Shown here one piece after another: positions 46,226 to 56,800 of a stretch of 64,000 nt of DNA (positions within the stretch are counted from its first letter, which is position 1; each line of letters opens with the position of its first letter). The stretch lies in the NCBI RefSeq assembly GCF_004348115.1, contig NZ_QPFB01000001.1:3364028-3428027 (forward strand), in the 5' to 3' direction. The notes under the pieces are model-generated. The model ran no database searches, had not been told where the DNA came from, and saw only the letters and a list, made by a program, of their open reading frames with translations. Both the position numbers and the translations under genes were made by a program. The stretch comes from Stenotrophomonas sp. ATCM1_4 (GTDB lineage Bacteria; Pseudomonadota; Gammaproteobacteria; Xanthomonadales; Xanthomonadaceae).

Positions 46226-46579
46226 CTACGCACCGGCCAACAGCACCCGTCCGTCACGCACTTCAACGGGTACCGCGCGCAGCGAATCGCCCTTGCACGG
46301 GCCGGCCACGCAGATGCCGCCTTCCAGTTCGAACGAAGCACCATGCACGGCGCACACCAGGTGTCCCTCGCGGCTCTTGAGGAACTGCCCCGGCGCCCAG
46401 TCCAGCGCGCGACCGGCATGCGGACAGACGTTCAACCAGGCACGCACCTGCGCGCCATCGCGGTACAGCACCAGGGTTTCGGCATCCCCTTGCAGGGTGG
46501 CGGTCACCGCGTGGAAGCCACCATCGGGCAGGTCATTGAGTTTTGCCAATTCAGTTTCGGGCGAGGATACGGAAGACAT
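46226..46579 (-). CDS. Rieske [2Fe-2S] ferredoxin-like protein
   Basis: 117 aa. Cluster ligands C52-x-H54 (VCPHAGRALDW) and C76-x2-H79 (VCAVHGASF) are intact. Single Rieske domain, no signal peptide, so a soluble electron carrier or a nitrite-reductase-small-subunit/NirD-like protein. ATG 46579 (MSSVSSPETE) gives the domain its normal length. Stands alone between plus-strand genes; partner oxygenase or reductase not seen. Confidence 0.87.
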   Translation of the reverse strand: MSSVSSPETELAKLNDLPDGGFHAVTATLQGDAETLVLYRDGAQVRAWLNVCPHAGRALDWAPGQFLKSREGHLVCAVHGASFELEGGICVAGPCKGDSLRAVPVEVRDGRVLLAGA

Positions 46580-46755
46580 CTGGAACACCGGCGCGATTCG
46601 AACCGCGATTGTCGCACGCAGCCATCCAGACCATGACCAAGCTGACCGGAACCATTGTCCGGATGACATATTCAGGCAAGAATTAACGACAACTTCACGC
46701 ATTGCCCCGCATCGCCGCCGATACTCGCCGGCAGCCAAACGGTCACACCCCTTTC

Positions 46756-47043
46756 ATGCGCATCCGTTACGTCCAGTTCTCCAAGCTCCGCAACCTGTTC
46801 GAGCCGCGCAAGCCGCGCAACCCGCTCGTACGGATTGCACTCGGCCTGCTGGGCCTGGCCATCCTGGCGGTGCTGGTCGTGGCCGGCGTGTTTGTCGGTG
46901 CCGCGATGATCCTCGGCGGAATCGCCTGGAAGCTGTTGGCAGCACGCAAGCGCCGCAACGCCGGCAAGGCTGACCCGTCGGTGGTCGACGCCGAATACCG
47001 CGTGGTGCGCAAGGCCGCACTGCCGCACAGCACCGGCGCCTGA
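46756..47043 (+). CDS. Small membrane protein of unknown function
   Basis: 95 aa. A basic N-terminus (MRIRYVQFSKLRNLFEPRKPRNPL) is followed by one or two hydrophobic helices (about 25-60) and a polar tail (VVDAEYRVVRKAAL). No recognised domain. Codon use matches flanking core genes, and it is 73 bp upstream of the FAH-family gene, so it is likely real. Function unknown. Confidence 0.65.
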   Translation: MRIRYVQFSKLRNLFEPRKPRNPLVRIALGLLGLAILAVLVVAGVFVGAAMILGGIAWKLLAARKRRNAGKADPSVVDAEYRVVRKAALPHSTGA

Positions 47044-47116
47044 GTTCCCGGCCCCGCTGCAGCGCTTGGCCGCGCAACTCCGCTAGACTTTCGCGTCGTT
47101 TCACTGGACGCGAGCC

Positions 47117-47818
47117 ATGACTGACCTGATCCCCACCCCGACCCTGCCCCGTGTACCGGTGGCCGGCGGCAGTACGTTCCCGGTGCGCCGCATCTATTGC
47201 GTGGGCCGCAACTTCGCCGACCATGCGCGCGAGATGGGGGCCACGCCCGCCGCGCCGAGCGACCGCGGGCAGCCGATGTTCTTCATGAAGCCGGCCGATG
47301 CCATCGTCACCGGCGATGCCGAAGTGCCCTATCCGCCCGCCACCGCCGACCTGCACCACGAGGTGGAGCTGGTCGTGGCGCTGGGCAGGGACGCACCGGC
47401 CGGCGTGCTGCCGGTCGACGCCGCGCTGGCGCTGGTGGCCGCCTATGGCGTGGGCCTGGACCTGACCCGTCGTGACCTGCAGGCCGCGGCCAAGGCCAAG
47501 GGCGGGCCCTGGGACATCGCCAAGGGGTTCGATCATTCGGCGCCGGTCAGCACGCTGGTGCCGGCCGACCAGGTGGGCCCGCTGGAAGCGGTGCGCCTGT
47601 CGCTGGAGATCAACGGCCAGGTGCGCCAGCAATCCACCCTGGACCAGATGATCTGGAACGTCCCGGAGATCCTGCACGAGCTGTCCAAGCTGTACGCACT
47701 GCGTGCCGGCGACCTGGTGTTCATGGGTACGCCGGCCGGCGTGGCCGCACTGCACAAGGGCGACCGCTTCGATGCACGGCTGGGTGACATCGCCCGCTGC
47801 CAGGGTGTGATCGCCTGA
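47117..47818 (+). CDS. Fumarylacetoacetate hydrolase family protein
   Basis: 233 aa. FAH fold. IYCVGRNFADHAREMG opens the domain; the metal-binding acidic motif is LHHEVELVVALG (E-x-E), followed by DLTRRDLQ and VFMGTPAGV. Closest in layout to fumarylpyruvate hydrolases and oxaloacetate decarboxylase/acylpyruvase (FAHD1/YcgM-like) enzymes, which act on short 2-oxo diacids. Precise substrate not decidable here. Confidence 0.88.
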   Translation: MTDLIPTPTLPRVPVAGGSTFPVRRIYCVGRNFADHAREMGATPAAPSDRGQPMFFMKPADAIVTGDAEVPYPPATADLHHEVELVVALGRDAPAGVLPVDAALALVAAYGVGLDLTRRDLQAAAKAKGGPWDIAKGFDHSAPVSTLVPADQVGPLEAVRLSLEINGQVRQQSTLDQMIWNVPEILHELSKLYALRAGDLVFMGTPAGVAALHKGDRFDARLGDIARCQGVIA

Positions 47819-47875
47819 CGACATCCGATGGAGTAGGCTGCGCCAGCTCCCCATCCGTACGAACAGGAGAACTTC

Positions 47876-48292
47876 ATGGGAATGATTAGCGAGTTCAAGG
47901 AATTCGCCATGCGCGGCAACGTCATCGACCTGGCGGTCGGTGTCGTGATCGGCGGCGCGTTCGGCAAGATCGTCACCTCGCTGGTGGACAAGGTGATCAT
48001 GCCGCCGATCGGCTGGCTGATCGGCAACGTCGACTTCTCGGCGCTGGCCTGGACCCTGGCCCCCGCCAAGATCGGTGCCGACGGCAAGGAGATCCCGGCG
48101 GTGGTGATCGGCTACGGTGATTTCATCAACACCCTGATCCAGTTCATCATCGTCGCCTTCGCCATCTTCATGCTGGTCAAGGTGGTCAACAGGCTCTCGC
48201 GCAAGAAGGAAGAGGCCCCGGCGGCACCGGCCGAGCCGTCCGAGGAAGTGCTGTTGCTGCGCGAGATCCGCGACAGCCTCAACAAGCGCTGA
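47876..48292 (+). CDS. mscL: Large-conductance mechanosensitive channel
   Basis: 138 aa. Pentameric inner-membrane channel that opens under hypoosmotic shock. [35 protein letters not shown] is the conserved N-terminal amphipathic helix and TM1; TM2 is [16 protein letters not shown]; the C-terminal bundle is [18 protein letters not shown] precedes the ATG. A terminator follows. Confidence 0.97.
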   Translation: MGMISEFKEFAMRGNVIDLAVGVVIGGAFGKIVTSLVDKVIMPPIGWLIGNVDFSALAWTLAPAKIGADGKEIPAVVIGYGDFINTLIQFIIVAFAIFMLVKVVNRLSRKKEEAPAAPAEPSEEVLLLREIRDSLNKR

Positions 48293-48312
48293 GGCGCCCC
48301 GGGCGTTGATGC

Positions 48313-48345
48313 AACGGCCGGAAGGACTTCCTTCCGGCCGTTTTC
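48313..48345 (+). terminator. Rho-independent terminator of mscL
   Basis: Perfect 13-bp stem (48313-48325 with 48330-48342), 4-nt loop, then TTCGTC (TTTT from 48341). 20 bases past the mscL stop; it probably also ends the convergent gene at 48357. Confidence 0.88.
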
Positions 48346-48356
48346 GTCTGCTCCGA

Positions 48357-49349
48357 TCAGAAGGTCAGCATCGCCGAGAACTGGGGGCTGACGAACGACG
48401 CGCTGTTGCGCCCGCCCGGCAGCGACAGCTCGGCACCGAGCAGGAAGCCCACCCGATCACTGTGGATGTATTCGATGGCCGGTGCCGCGCTGAAACTGCG
48501 GCTGCGTGGGTCGGTGCGACGCTGCCCCTGGACGCAACGCCCCTGCGCAGGGGCATGGCACCCCTGCAACACCGCGCGCCCGTCGCGTGAGGCGGTGACG
48601 TCCAACGCCAGTGCCCAATCCGGGCTGAGGCTGTATTCGAACCCCACCGCGGCGCTGGTGTTGCTGCCGTGGCGCATCGCGCCGCGGAAGGCATCCCCGG
48701 TACCAAACACGCTGGTTCCCTCCACGTCGACGCGGCCAGGCGACGGACTCCAGCCCATCTGCCAGCGCCACCGCAGCGTGTGGCCGTTGGACATCGGCAA
48801 CCATTGCTGGCCCACCAGGGAAAGAGCGGTGCGCCTTGCGCCATTGCCACGCCCATTGAGGGCATTGCCGCCAAGCTCGTCGTAACTGCCCGTGGCCAGC
48901 GTCTGACTCACCTGGGTACTGATGACCATGTCACCCGTCGAAGCCGCCCGTGGGCGCAGCACGTAGTTGAGCTTGAGCGTGCTGTCGCCGAAGCGCAGGC
49001 CATCGGCGCGCTGCTGGCCGATGCGCGCCCGCCCGGCACTGAGCGAGAGCTGCCCGGTGAGCCGCTCACCGATGCCATAACCGGCCAGCAGGCTCAGCTG
49101 CAGGTCGCTGCCGTGCTCGCTCATCCCGAAGCGATTGCCCTGACTGTCGTAGTACCCGCGCTGGCGCGTGTTGATCAGATAGGGCTGCAGATAGAAATGC
49201 CCGGGCGTATAGGCCGCCGGATTGGCGGTGATCAGCGGCCCGGTGAAACGGGCCTGTTGGGAATCCTGCGGTGACTCCTGGGCCAGGGCCACCGCCGGCA
49301 TCAGGGCCATCGAGAACAACGGGGCTGCCATCCTGTGCTGCCACTTCAT
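48357..49349 (-). CDS. Outer-membrane beta-barrel protein (MetA-pathway/transporter-like family)
   Basis: 330 aa. Signal peptide MKWQHRMAAPLFSMALMPAVALAQ, then alternating amphipathic strands (HFYLQPYLINTRQRGYYD; LQLSLLAGYGIGERLTGQLSLSAGRARIG; LKLNYVLRPRAA; MVISTQVSQTLATGSYD) and a terminal Phe (FSAMLTF), typical of outer-membrane barrels. It resembles the phenol-degradation MetA/'transporter' family, with no known substrate. Start ATG 49349 has TGGAGC upstream. A cysteine pair in CHAPAQGRC is unusual for a barrel loop. Confidence 0.72.
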   Translation of the reverse strand: MKWQHRMAAPLFSMALMPAVALAQESPQDSQQARFTGPLITANPAAYTPGHFYLQPYLINTRQRGYYDSQGNRFGMSEHGSDLQLSLLAGYGIGERLTGQLSLSAGRARIGQQRADGLRFGDSTLKLNYVLRPRAASTGDMVISTQVSQTLATGSYDELGGNALNGRGNGARRTALSLVGQQWLPMSNGHTLRWRWQMGWSPSPGRVDVEGTSVFGTGDAFRGAMRHGSNTSAAVGFEYSLSPDWALALDVTASRDGRAVLQGCHAPAQGRCVQGQRRTDPRSRSFSAAPAIEYIHSDRVGFLLGAELSLPGGRNSASFVSPQFSAMLTF

Positions 49350-49599
49350 GCTTGCTCCAGCTACGCGCTCATCCATCCCATCGGTGGTCGCGTAGGCTCG
49401 CCCGCGGACCTGGCGCGGCGCAGCGGGAAAACTCCTGAAGTCTGGCTCATCCGCATCTGCGTAGCGAACATTCTGGGCAGCGGTTCACATCGTGACGCTC
49501 CAACTGCGCCAGGCAGCGCCGCCATCCCCCCCAACCGGCACATTCGGTGGCCGGAGCACGCTGCTAAAGTCAGCGGCTCTTTACCTCGGAGCGGAACCC

Positions 49600-51027
49600 A
49601 TGCGTCGCACTGCCCTCGCCCTTGCCACCTTGCTGTTGTGCGCCACGGCCGGCGCGACGAACGCCCCCGCCCCGACCCGCATCCCCGATGCGGCGATCAG
49701 CACCGCCGCGCAGCTGCGCGAACAGGCGCTGGCCGACACCACCGGCTGGCAGGTGGTGGAGTCGCTGACCACCGAGGTCGGGCCGCGCATGGCCGGCAGC
49801 GAAGCCGATGCCCGTGCCGTGGAATGGGCCAAGGCCAAGTTCAAGGCGCTTGGTTTCGACAAGGTGTGGACCGAGCCGGTGACCTTCCCGAAGTGGGAAC
49901 GCCGCAGCGAGCACGCATCAGTGCTGGGCGCCCATCCGCAGCCGCTGACCATCACCGCACTGGGCGGCAGCCCGGCCGGAACGGTCGAAGCCGAAGTGGT
50001 GCGCTTCGAGGGCCTGGATGCCCTGAAGGCCGCACCGGAAGGTTCGCTGGCGGGCAAGATCGCCTACGTCGACTTCACCATGAACCGCAGCCGCAGTGGC
50101 GAGGACTACGGCATCGGCGGCACCGTGCGCAGCCGCGGCCCGTCCGAGGCCATCCGCAAGGGCGCGATCGGCTACATCATGCGTTCGGCCGGCACCGATT
50201 CGCACCGCATGCCGCATACCGGCATCACCCGCTTCGATGAAGGCCTGACGCCGGTACCGTCGGCCGCGCTGTCCGGCCCGGATGCAGACCAGCTCAACCG
50301 GCTGGTCGCGCGCGGTGCCACCCGCATCCGCATCGCGCTGGATTGCGGCTGGGATGGCAGCTACACCTCGCAGAACGTGATCGGCGAGATCACCGGCCGC
50401 AGCCTGCCCAAGGAAGTGGTGGTGATCGGCGGTCACCTGGATTCGTGGGACCTGGGCACCGGCGCGATCGATGACGGCGCAGGCGTCGGCATCACCATGG
50501 CGGCGGGCCACCTGATCGGCCAGCTCAAGCAGGCGCCCAAGCGCACCATCCGCGTCATCGCCTTCGCCAACGAGGAACAGGGGCTGCACGGTGGCAAGGC
50601 CTACGCTGCCGCGCGCGTGCAGGCCGGCGAGATCGTGCAGCAGCACATCGCGGCCGAAAGCGATTTCGGCGCGGGCCGCATCTATGCGTTCAACACCGGC
50701 TCGGGCAATGCCGAGGGCTCGCGCGAAGCAACCCGCCAGATCGCCGAAGCGTTGGCACCGCTGGGCATCGAGTACCAGCCGGGCAAGGGCGGTCCGGGCC
50801 CGGATGTCGGCCCGCTCGCGGCCAAGGGTGGCGCCTGGGCCTGGCTGGCGCAGGACGGGACCGATTACTTCGACCTGCACCACACCCCGGACGACACCCT
50901 GGACAAGATCGACCCGAAGGCGCTGGCGCAGAACGTGGCCGCTTACACCGTATTCGCCTACCTGGCCGCCGAATCGGAAGGCAGCTTCGGCAGCGAGGCC
51001 AAGGACGTGGTGCCGCCGCGCGAGTGA
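49600..51027 (+). CDS. M28-family metallopeptidase (carboxypeptidase Q-like), secreted
   Basis: 475 aa. Signal peptide MRRTALALATLLLCATAGA. A PA-like insert precedes the zinc domain, whose ligands are in VVIGGHLDSWDLGTGAIDDGAG (His, Asp), FANEEQGLHGG (Glu-Glu), AAESDFGAG (Asp) and YFDLHHTPDD (His). The layout is that of PGCP/carboxypeptidase Q-type di-zinc exopeptidases. ATG 49600 follows GGAGCGG; an upstream in-frame ATG would move the signal peptide inside the protein. Ends with a terminator. Confidence 0.92.
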   Translation: MRRTALALATLLLCATAGATNAPAPTRIPDAAISTAAQLREQALADTTGWQVVESLTTEVGPRMAGSEADARAVEWAKAKFKALGFDKVWTEPVTFPKWERRSEHASVLGAHPQPLTITALGGSPAGTVEAEVVRFEGLDALKAAPEGSLAGKIAYVDFTMNRSRSGEDYGIGGTVRSRGPSEAIRKGAIGYIMRSAGTDSHRMPHTGITRFDEGLTPVPSAALSGPDADQLNRLVARGATRIRIALDCGWDGSYTSQNVIGEITGRSLPKEVVVIGGHLDSWDLGTGAIDDGAGVGITMAAGHLIGQLKQAPKRTIRVIAFANEEQGLHGGKAYAAARVQAGEIVQQHIAAESDFGAGRIYAFNTGSGNAEGSREATRQIAEALAPLGIEYQPGKGGPGPDVGPLAAKGGAWAWLAQDGTDYFDLHHTPDDTLDKIDPKALAQNVAAYTVFAYLAAESEGSFGSEAKDVVPPRE

Positions 51028-51047
51028 TCGCGCAGGCCGTGACCGGA

Positions 51048-51069
51048 AAGGCGCCGCAAGGCGCCTTTT
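51048..51069 (+). terminator. Terminator of the M28 peptidase gene
   Basis: 8-bp stem AAGGCGCC/GGCGCCTT (51048-51055 with 51060-51067) with a GCAA tetraloop, followed by TTCG. Confidence 0.8.
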
Positions 51070-51149
51070 CGTTGCACGGGGTGCCGAGCCGTGCCCGGCA
51101 GGGCTATTCCCTGCAAGGCCTCAGTGGAGCGTGATTCCGCTCTACCATG

Positions 51150-51182
51150 AACGACAAAGGCGCCGTCGGCGCCTTTGTCGTT
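51150..51182 (-). terminator. Terminator of the SpoU methylase gene
   Basis: Perfect 15-bp stem (51150-51164 with 51168-51182), 3-nt loop, 18 bases past the stop of the minus-strand gene at 51201. Confidence 0.82.
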
Positions 51183-51200
51183 CAACCCGGATCGCACCGA

Positions 51201-52046
51201 TCACGCCTTGGCGTGACGGCTGCACCAGCTGGACAGGAACACCGCGGTAGCCGAGGCCACGTTGAGGCTTTCCACCGCGCCGGTGCCGGGGATGGACAGG
51301 CGCAGGTCACAGCCCTGCGCGAAATCGCGGTCCATGCCTTCGCCTTCGGCGCCCATCACGTAGACCATGCGCGCCGGCAGCGCCGTGGTGAACAGGTTCT
51401 CGCCCCCCTCGACCAACGTGGCCGCCAACCCGAAACCGGCGCCACGCAGTTGCGCCAGCGCTTGCGGCAGGGCCGGCAGGCGGACCAGTTGCACCGCCTC
51501 GGCGCCGCCTTCGGCAACGCGTGCCGCCGCACCGGACAACGCCAGCGTGGATTCGGCCGGCAGCAGGATCGCCGACACACCGAAATGCGCCGCCGAACGC
51601 AGGATCGCGCCAAAGTTGTGCGGGTTGCCCACGCCATCCAGCCACAGCGCCAGTGCCGGGCCATCGGCCAACGTGTCCAGCCACGCCGCCAGCGCAAGCG
51701 GCTCCTGCCGCACCACGTCGGCGACGACGCCTTCGTGGTGGGTGGTGGCGGCGAGCTTGTTCAGGTCACCATCGCCCACCACGCGGTAGCCGACGCGGTT
51801 GGCCACACACCATTTCAGCACCGGCTGCAGCCGCGGGATCATGTCCTCGGCCAGGTACAACTTGCGCAACGCCTGCGGACGGCGGGCGAACATGGCCTGC
51901 ACGGCGTTGAAACCGTACAGGCGCAGCTCGTCGCTGCCACGCACCGGCGGGCCACCGGCCCCTGCGCCATCGCGCGGGCTGGCCGGCAACGGGGTCGCGC
52001 GCGGCGGGCGGGAGGACGGGCGTCGGTTGTTCCAGGGGTTGCTCAC
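51201..52046 (-). CDS. TrmH/SpoU-family RNA 2'-O-methyltransferase
   Basis: 281 aa. A basic, proline-rich N-terminal extension (about 35 residues) and an RNA-binding substrate domain (ELRLYGFNAVQAMFARRPQALRKLYL) precede the SPOUT knot: WLDGVGNPHNFGAILRSAAHFGV, VMGAEGEGM and LSIPGTGAVESLNVASATAVFL. Members methylate rRNA (RlmB-like) or tRNA (TrmH); the long N-terminus is nearer to YfiF/TrmH-like proteins. 15 bp downstream of the symporter gene on the same strand. Confidence 0.88.
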   Translation of the reverse strand: MSNPWNNRRPSSRPPRATPLPASPRDGAGAGGPPVRGSDELRLYGFNAVQAMFARRPQALRKLYLAEDMIPRLQPVLKWCVANRVGYRVVGDGDLNKLAATTHHEGVVADVVRQEPLALAAWLDTLADGPALALWLDGVGNPHNFGAILRSAAHFGVSAILLPAESTLALSGAAARVAEGGAEAVQLVRLPALPQALAQLRGAGFGLAATLVEGGENLFTTALPARMVYVMGAEGEGMDRDFAQGCDLRLSIPGTGAVESLNVASATAVFLSSWCSRHAKA

Positions 52047-52061
52047 TGCTTGAGTACTCGC

Positions 52062-53564
52062 TTACTTGTTGGTGCGCCAGAAGTCGGCGTTCTTGATGCC
52101 CAGTGCATCCGGGTTGAAGACCGGGTCCAGGCCCTGCTTCTTCTGCCGCTCGTAGTCGGTCAGCGCCAGCATCGCCGGCTTCTGCAGGATCAGGATCGCG
52201 ATCACGTTCAACCAGGCCATCAGGCCGACGCCGATGTCGCCCAGCGCCCACGCCATCTTGGCGTTGTGGAAGGCGCCGAACACCACCATGCCCATGATGC
52301 CCAGGCGCAGCACCAGCGTGGCCGCCGGATGGGTGCGGTTGCTGCCGGCCAGATAGGTCAGGTTGGTTTCGGCCATGTAGTAGTAGGCCATGATGGTGGT
52401 GAAGGCGAAGAAGAACAGCGCCAGCGCCACGAAACCCGCGCCCCAGCCCGGCATCACCGACTCCACAGCGGCCTGGGTGAACAAGGCACCTTCGGACGGG
52501 GCCACGCCGGGCACGCCGGTGACGATGGCCTCCAGCTTCTGCACCCCGTCGACGGTGACTTCGCGGAAGACGTTGTACATGCCGGTGGACAGCACCAGGA
52601 ACGCGGTCGAGGTGCACACCAGCATGGTGTCGAAATAGATGGCGAAGGCCTGCACGTAACCCTGCTTGGCCGGGTGCGAGACCTCGGCGGCAGCGGCGGC
52701 GTGCGGGCCGGTGCCCTGGCCGGCCTCATTGGCGTAGATGCCGCGCTTGACGCCCCAGGCGATGGCCTGGCCGATGATGCCGCCGAACGCCGCGTGCGCA
52801 CCGAAGGCGCTGGAGAAGATGTCGGCGAACATCGTCGGCACCTTGCTGGCGTTGAGCATCATCACCACGATGGCCATCAGGATGAAGCCCAGTGCCATGA
52901 ACGGCACCACCACCTCGGCGAAGCTGGCGATGCGCTTGACGCCACCGAAGATGATCACGCCCAGCAGCACCGCCACGGCGATGCCGATCCACAGCTTCAT
53001 GCTGCTGGCGCCGCCCATCGAGGCACAGGCATCGGCCCCGGAGCACATCACCGCCACCGCGCTGTCGGCGATGGCATTGGCCTGCACGCCCGGCAGCAGG
53101 AAGCCCGCGGCGACGACCGTGGCAAGCGCGAAGGCGGCCGCGTACCACTTCAGGCCCATGGCCTTCTCGATGTAATACGCAGGGCCGCCACGGTAGCGGC
53201 CTTCGCCGTCCTTGACCTTGTAGATCTGGGCCAGCGTCGACTCGACGTAGGAGGTGGAGGCGCCCAGGAAGCCCATCACCCACATCCAGAAGATCGCGCC
53301 GGGGCCGCCGTAGGCGATGGCGGTGGCCACGCCGGCGATGTTGCCGATGCCCATGCGCCCGGCCATCGACATGGCCAGCGCCTGGAAGGAGGACACGCCG
53401 GCTTCGGACTTCTGGCCGCGCACGGTCAGCCGGCACATTTCCGCGAAGCCACGGATCTGCATGAAACGGGTACGGAGGGTGAACCACAGACCTGCGCCCA
53501 GACACATGAAGATCAGGGCGTTGCTCCAGATGATGCCGTTGATGTATTCGACGATGGATTCCAC
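52062..53564 (-). CDS. Sodium:alanine/glycine symporter, AGCS family
   Basis: 500 aa. Na+-coupled uptake of alanine or glycine. Family signatures include GRMGIGNIAGVATAIAYGGPGAIFWMW, YVESTLAQIYKVKDGEGRYRGGPAYYIEKA, GQAIAWGVKRGIYANEAGQGTGPHAAAAAEVSHPAKQGYVQ and FFFAFTTIMAYYYMAETNL. About 11 membrane segments. Start GTG 53564 (VESIVEYINGIIWS), placed by GGGGA six bases upstream; a longer open frame upstream has no transporter-like sequence. No glycine riboswitch seen in the 297-bp leader. Confidence 0.94.
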   Translation of the reverse strand: MESIVEYINGIIWSNALIFMCLGAGLWFTLRTRFMQIRGFAEMCRLTVRGQKSEAGVSSFQALAMSMAGRMGIGNIAGVATAIAYGGPGAIFWMWVMGFLGASTSYVESTLAQIYKVKDGEGRYRGGPAYYIEKAMGLKWYAAAFALATVVAAGFLLPGVQANAIADSAVAVMCSGADACASMGGASSMKLWIGIAVAVLLGVIIFGGVKRIASFAEVVVPFMALGFILMAIVVMMLNASKVPTMFADIFSSAFGAHAAFGGIIGQAIAWGVKRGIYANEAGQGTGPHAAAAAEVSHPAKQGYVQAFAIYFDTMLVCTSTAFLVLSTGMYNVFREVTVDGVQKLEAIVTGVPGVAPSEGALFTQAAVESVMPGWGAGFVALALFFFAFTTIMAYYYMAETNLTYLAGSNRTHPAATLVLRLGIMGMVVFGAFHNAKMAWALGDIGVGLMAWLNVIAILILQKPAMLALTDYERQKKQGLDPVFNPDALGIKNADFWRTNK

Positions 53565-53861
53565 GTATTTCCCCGGAAAGCTGAAAGTGATCAAGCCCCG
53601 GGCCCCGGGACCGACCGATTCTTCCACGATTGAGCCGTGCTGTGCACGCCTGTCGGGCCAATTGCGGCAAACTCCCAAGCCGGGAGCCGCAACGCATGTC
53701 ATACCGCTGGCCATCCCTGGACACCGATCGACGGTCGGTGCCGTACTCGGCGCATCCCTGCTTGAACATCCCCCAGGCTGCGGCAGCCCCCTCGCCGCCG
53801 CGGCCCGGATCATCATCGGGCGGTGCGGACACCGCCCCATTCATGCCTGACACCGCTCGGC

Positions 53862-56800
53862 TCAGGCATGCCCGCCCACCGGCGGGGTCTGGCGCTCCTG
53901 CCGTTCCAGCTCGTTGGCCACGGTCTCCGGCGACTGCGTGTACGGGGCCAGCAGCGCGTAGAACGCCGGCACCACGAACAGCGACAGGAACGTGGACACG
54001 GTGACACCGAAGATGACCACGATGCCGATGGTGGCGCGGCTGGCCGAGCCCGGCCCGCCGGCGAGCACCAGCGGGATGGCACCGACCACGGTGGCGATGG
54101 AGGTCATCAGGATCGGGCGCAGGCGCACCACCGACGATTCGACGATGGCCTGGTGCACGTTGCGTCCCTCGTCGCGCAGCTGGTTGGCGAACTCCACGAT
54201 CAGGATGCCGTTCTTGGCCGCCAGTCCCACCAGCATCACGATGCCGATCTGGCTGAACAGGTTGAGCGTGCCGCCGCTGATGTACAGGCCCAGGAACGCG
54301 CCGAGCACGCCCAGCGGCACGGTCAGCATGATCACCAGCGGGTGGATGAAGCTCTCGAACTGCGCGGCCAGCACCAGGTACACCACCAGCAAGGCCATGC
54401 CGAAGGTCAGCAGCACCGCACTGCCGGTGCTCTGGTACTCGCGCGACTCGCCCTTCCAGTCGATCTGCGCGTACTCCGGCAGTTCCTCGCGCGCCACGTC
54501 CTGTACCCAGGCGATGGTCTCGCCCAGCGTGTGGCCCGGGGCGACGTTGGCGCTGATGGTGATCGCGCGCAGGCGGTTGAAGCGGTTGAGGCTGCCGGCC
54601 TCGGCCACTTCGCTGAGCGTGACCAGGTTGGACAGCGGCACCAGTTCGCCGGAGCGTGCCCGCACCTGGATGGCCGACAGGTCCGCCGGCGAGGTACGTC
54701 CCTCGCGGCCGGCCTGCACCAGCACGTCGTACTCCTCGCCGTTGTCCACGAACGTGGTGACGCGGCGCGAGCCCATCATGGTTTCCAGCGCGCGGCCGAT
54801 GGCGGTGACCGAGATGCCCAGGTCGGCCGCGCGCTGGCGGTCGATGTTCACGCGCATCTGCGGGCGGGTTTCCTTGTAGTCGGAGTCGGCACCGACCAGC
54901 CCGGGGTAATCGGCCATGCGCGCCAGCAGGCGGTCACGCCACTGCGCGATCTCCGCGTACTCCGGGCCGCCAAGCACGATCTGGAACGGCTGGCCCATGC
55001 TACGCACCAGGCCGCCGCCGACCATCGTGCGCACGCGCACGCCGCTCAGGCCGTTGAGTTCCTTCTGCAGGTCATTGGCCACGTCGCTGGTGGCCTCGTG
55101 GCGGTCGCGCCACGGCTGCAGGAACACGCTGATGCGGCCTGTGTGCATTTCCTCGCTGTTACCCCAGCCGCCGGGCACGCGCGGGTTGGCGCGCACGATG
55201 GGTTCTTCCGGGCCGACAAAGCGCGAGACGATCTGCTCCACCTGCTGCACCTGGCCGACGGTGTAGTCGTAGCCGGCGCCTTCCGGGCCGTCGATCATGA
55301 TCTGGAACGAGCCGCGGTCCTCGGCCGGCGCCAGCTCCGAGGGCAACAGTTTGAACAGGCCCCAGCTGGCACCCAGCGCGGCCAGCATCACCACGCCGAA
55401 GATCCAGGTGCGCTGCACGTGGCGATCCAGCACCCGGCCATACGCGGCCGAGACGCGCTCCAGCTCGCGGTTGACGAAGCGGTTGATGCGGCCGGGCTTC
55501 TGCTCGCTGTGCGGCTTGAGCAGCTTGGAGGCCATCATCGGCGTCAGCGTCAGCGCGACGAAGGCCGACAACGCCACCGCCGCGGCCAGCGCCACCGCCA
55601 GTTCGCGGAACAGGCGGCCGGTGTTGCCTTCCAGGAAGCCCACCGGCAGGAACACCGCCACCAGCACCGCGGTGGTGGCGATCACCGCGAACGCCACCTG
55701 CGCGGTGCCACGCCGCGCGGCCACCAGCGGCGGCTCGCCCAGGTCGATGCGGCGCTGCACGTTCTCCACCACCACGATGGCGTCATCGACCACCAGGCCG
55801 ATGCACAGCACCAGCGCCAGCAGGGTGAACAGGTTGATCGAGAAGCCGAACGCGAACAACGCGATGAACGCCGCCACCAGGCAGACCGGCACGGTCACCG
55901 CGGGAATCAGCGCCGCGCGCAGGCTGCCCAGGAACAGCCAGATCACCGCCAGCACCAGCAGCATCGCCTCGACCAGCGTCCAGTACACGCGCTCGACCGC
56001 CGCCTCGATGAAGGTGGTGTTGTCGAAGGCGACGAAGATCTGGGTGCCCTTGGGCAGGGTCTGGGCGATGCGCTCGGCCTCGGCGCGGGTGGCGCGGGCC
56101 ACGTCCAGCGCGTTGGCGGTGGAGGTCTTGACGATGCCCAGGCCGATGCCCGGCTCGCCATTGCTGCGGTAGTACGCGCGGCGCTCGGACGAGGCCAGCT
56201 CGACCTTGGCCACGTCGCCCAGGCGCACCACGTAGCCATCGTTGCCCTTGCCCAGCGGGATGCTGGCGAAATCGGCCGGCGCGACATAGCTGCGCTCCAC
56301 GCGCAGGGTGAAGTCGCGGTCGGCCGACTCGATGCGGCCGGCCGGCAGCTCGACGTTCTCGTTGCGCAGCGCGGTTTCCACCTCGTTGACGGTCAGCCCG
56401 CGCGCGGCCAACTGGTCGCGGTCCAGCCAGATCCGCATCGCGTAGCGCTGGCGGCCACCGATACGCACCTGTGCCACGCCGTCGATGCTGGAGAAGCGGT
56501 CCACCACGTAGCGCTCGGCGTAGTCGCTGAGCTCCAGCGTATCCATCGCCGAGGAGGCCATGTTGAACCAGATGATCGGGTCGGCATCGCTCTCGACCTT
56601 GGCGATCTCCGGCGGGCGTGCTTCTTCCGGCATGCGGTCGGCAACCCGGCTGACCGCGTCGCGCACGTCGTTGGCGGCGGCCTCGATGTCGCGGTTGGCG
56701 GTGAACTCGATGCTGACCGAGGCACGCCCGTTGGTGCTGCGTGCGTTGATCGTATCGATGCCCTCGATGCCGGCCAGCGCGTCTTCCAGCACCTGGGTGA

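Noticed and set aside
53565..53861. Glycine riboswitch upstream of the AGCS symporter
   Set aside because: Looked for the paired GGAGAG/GGACAG-type aptamer cores on the minus strand and did not find them.
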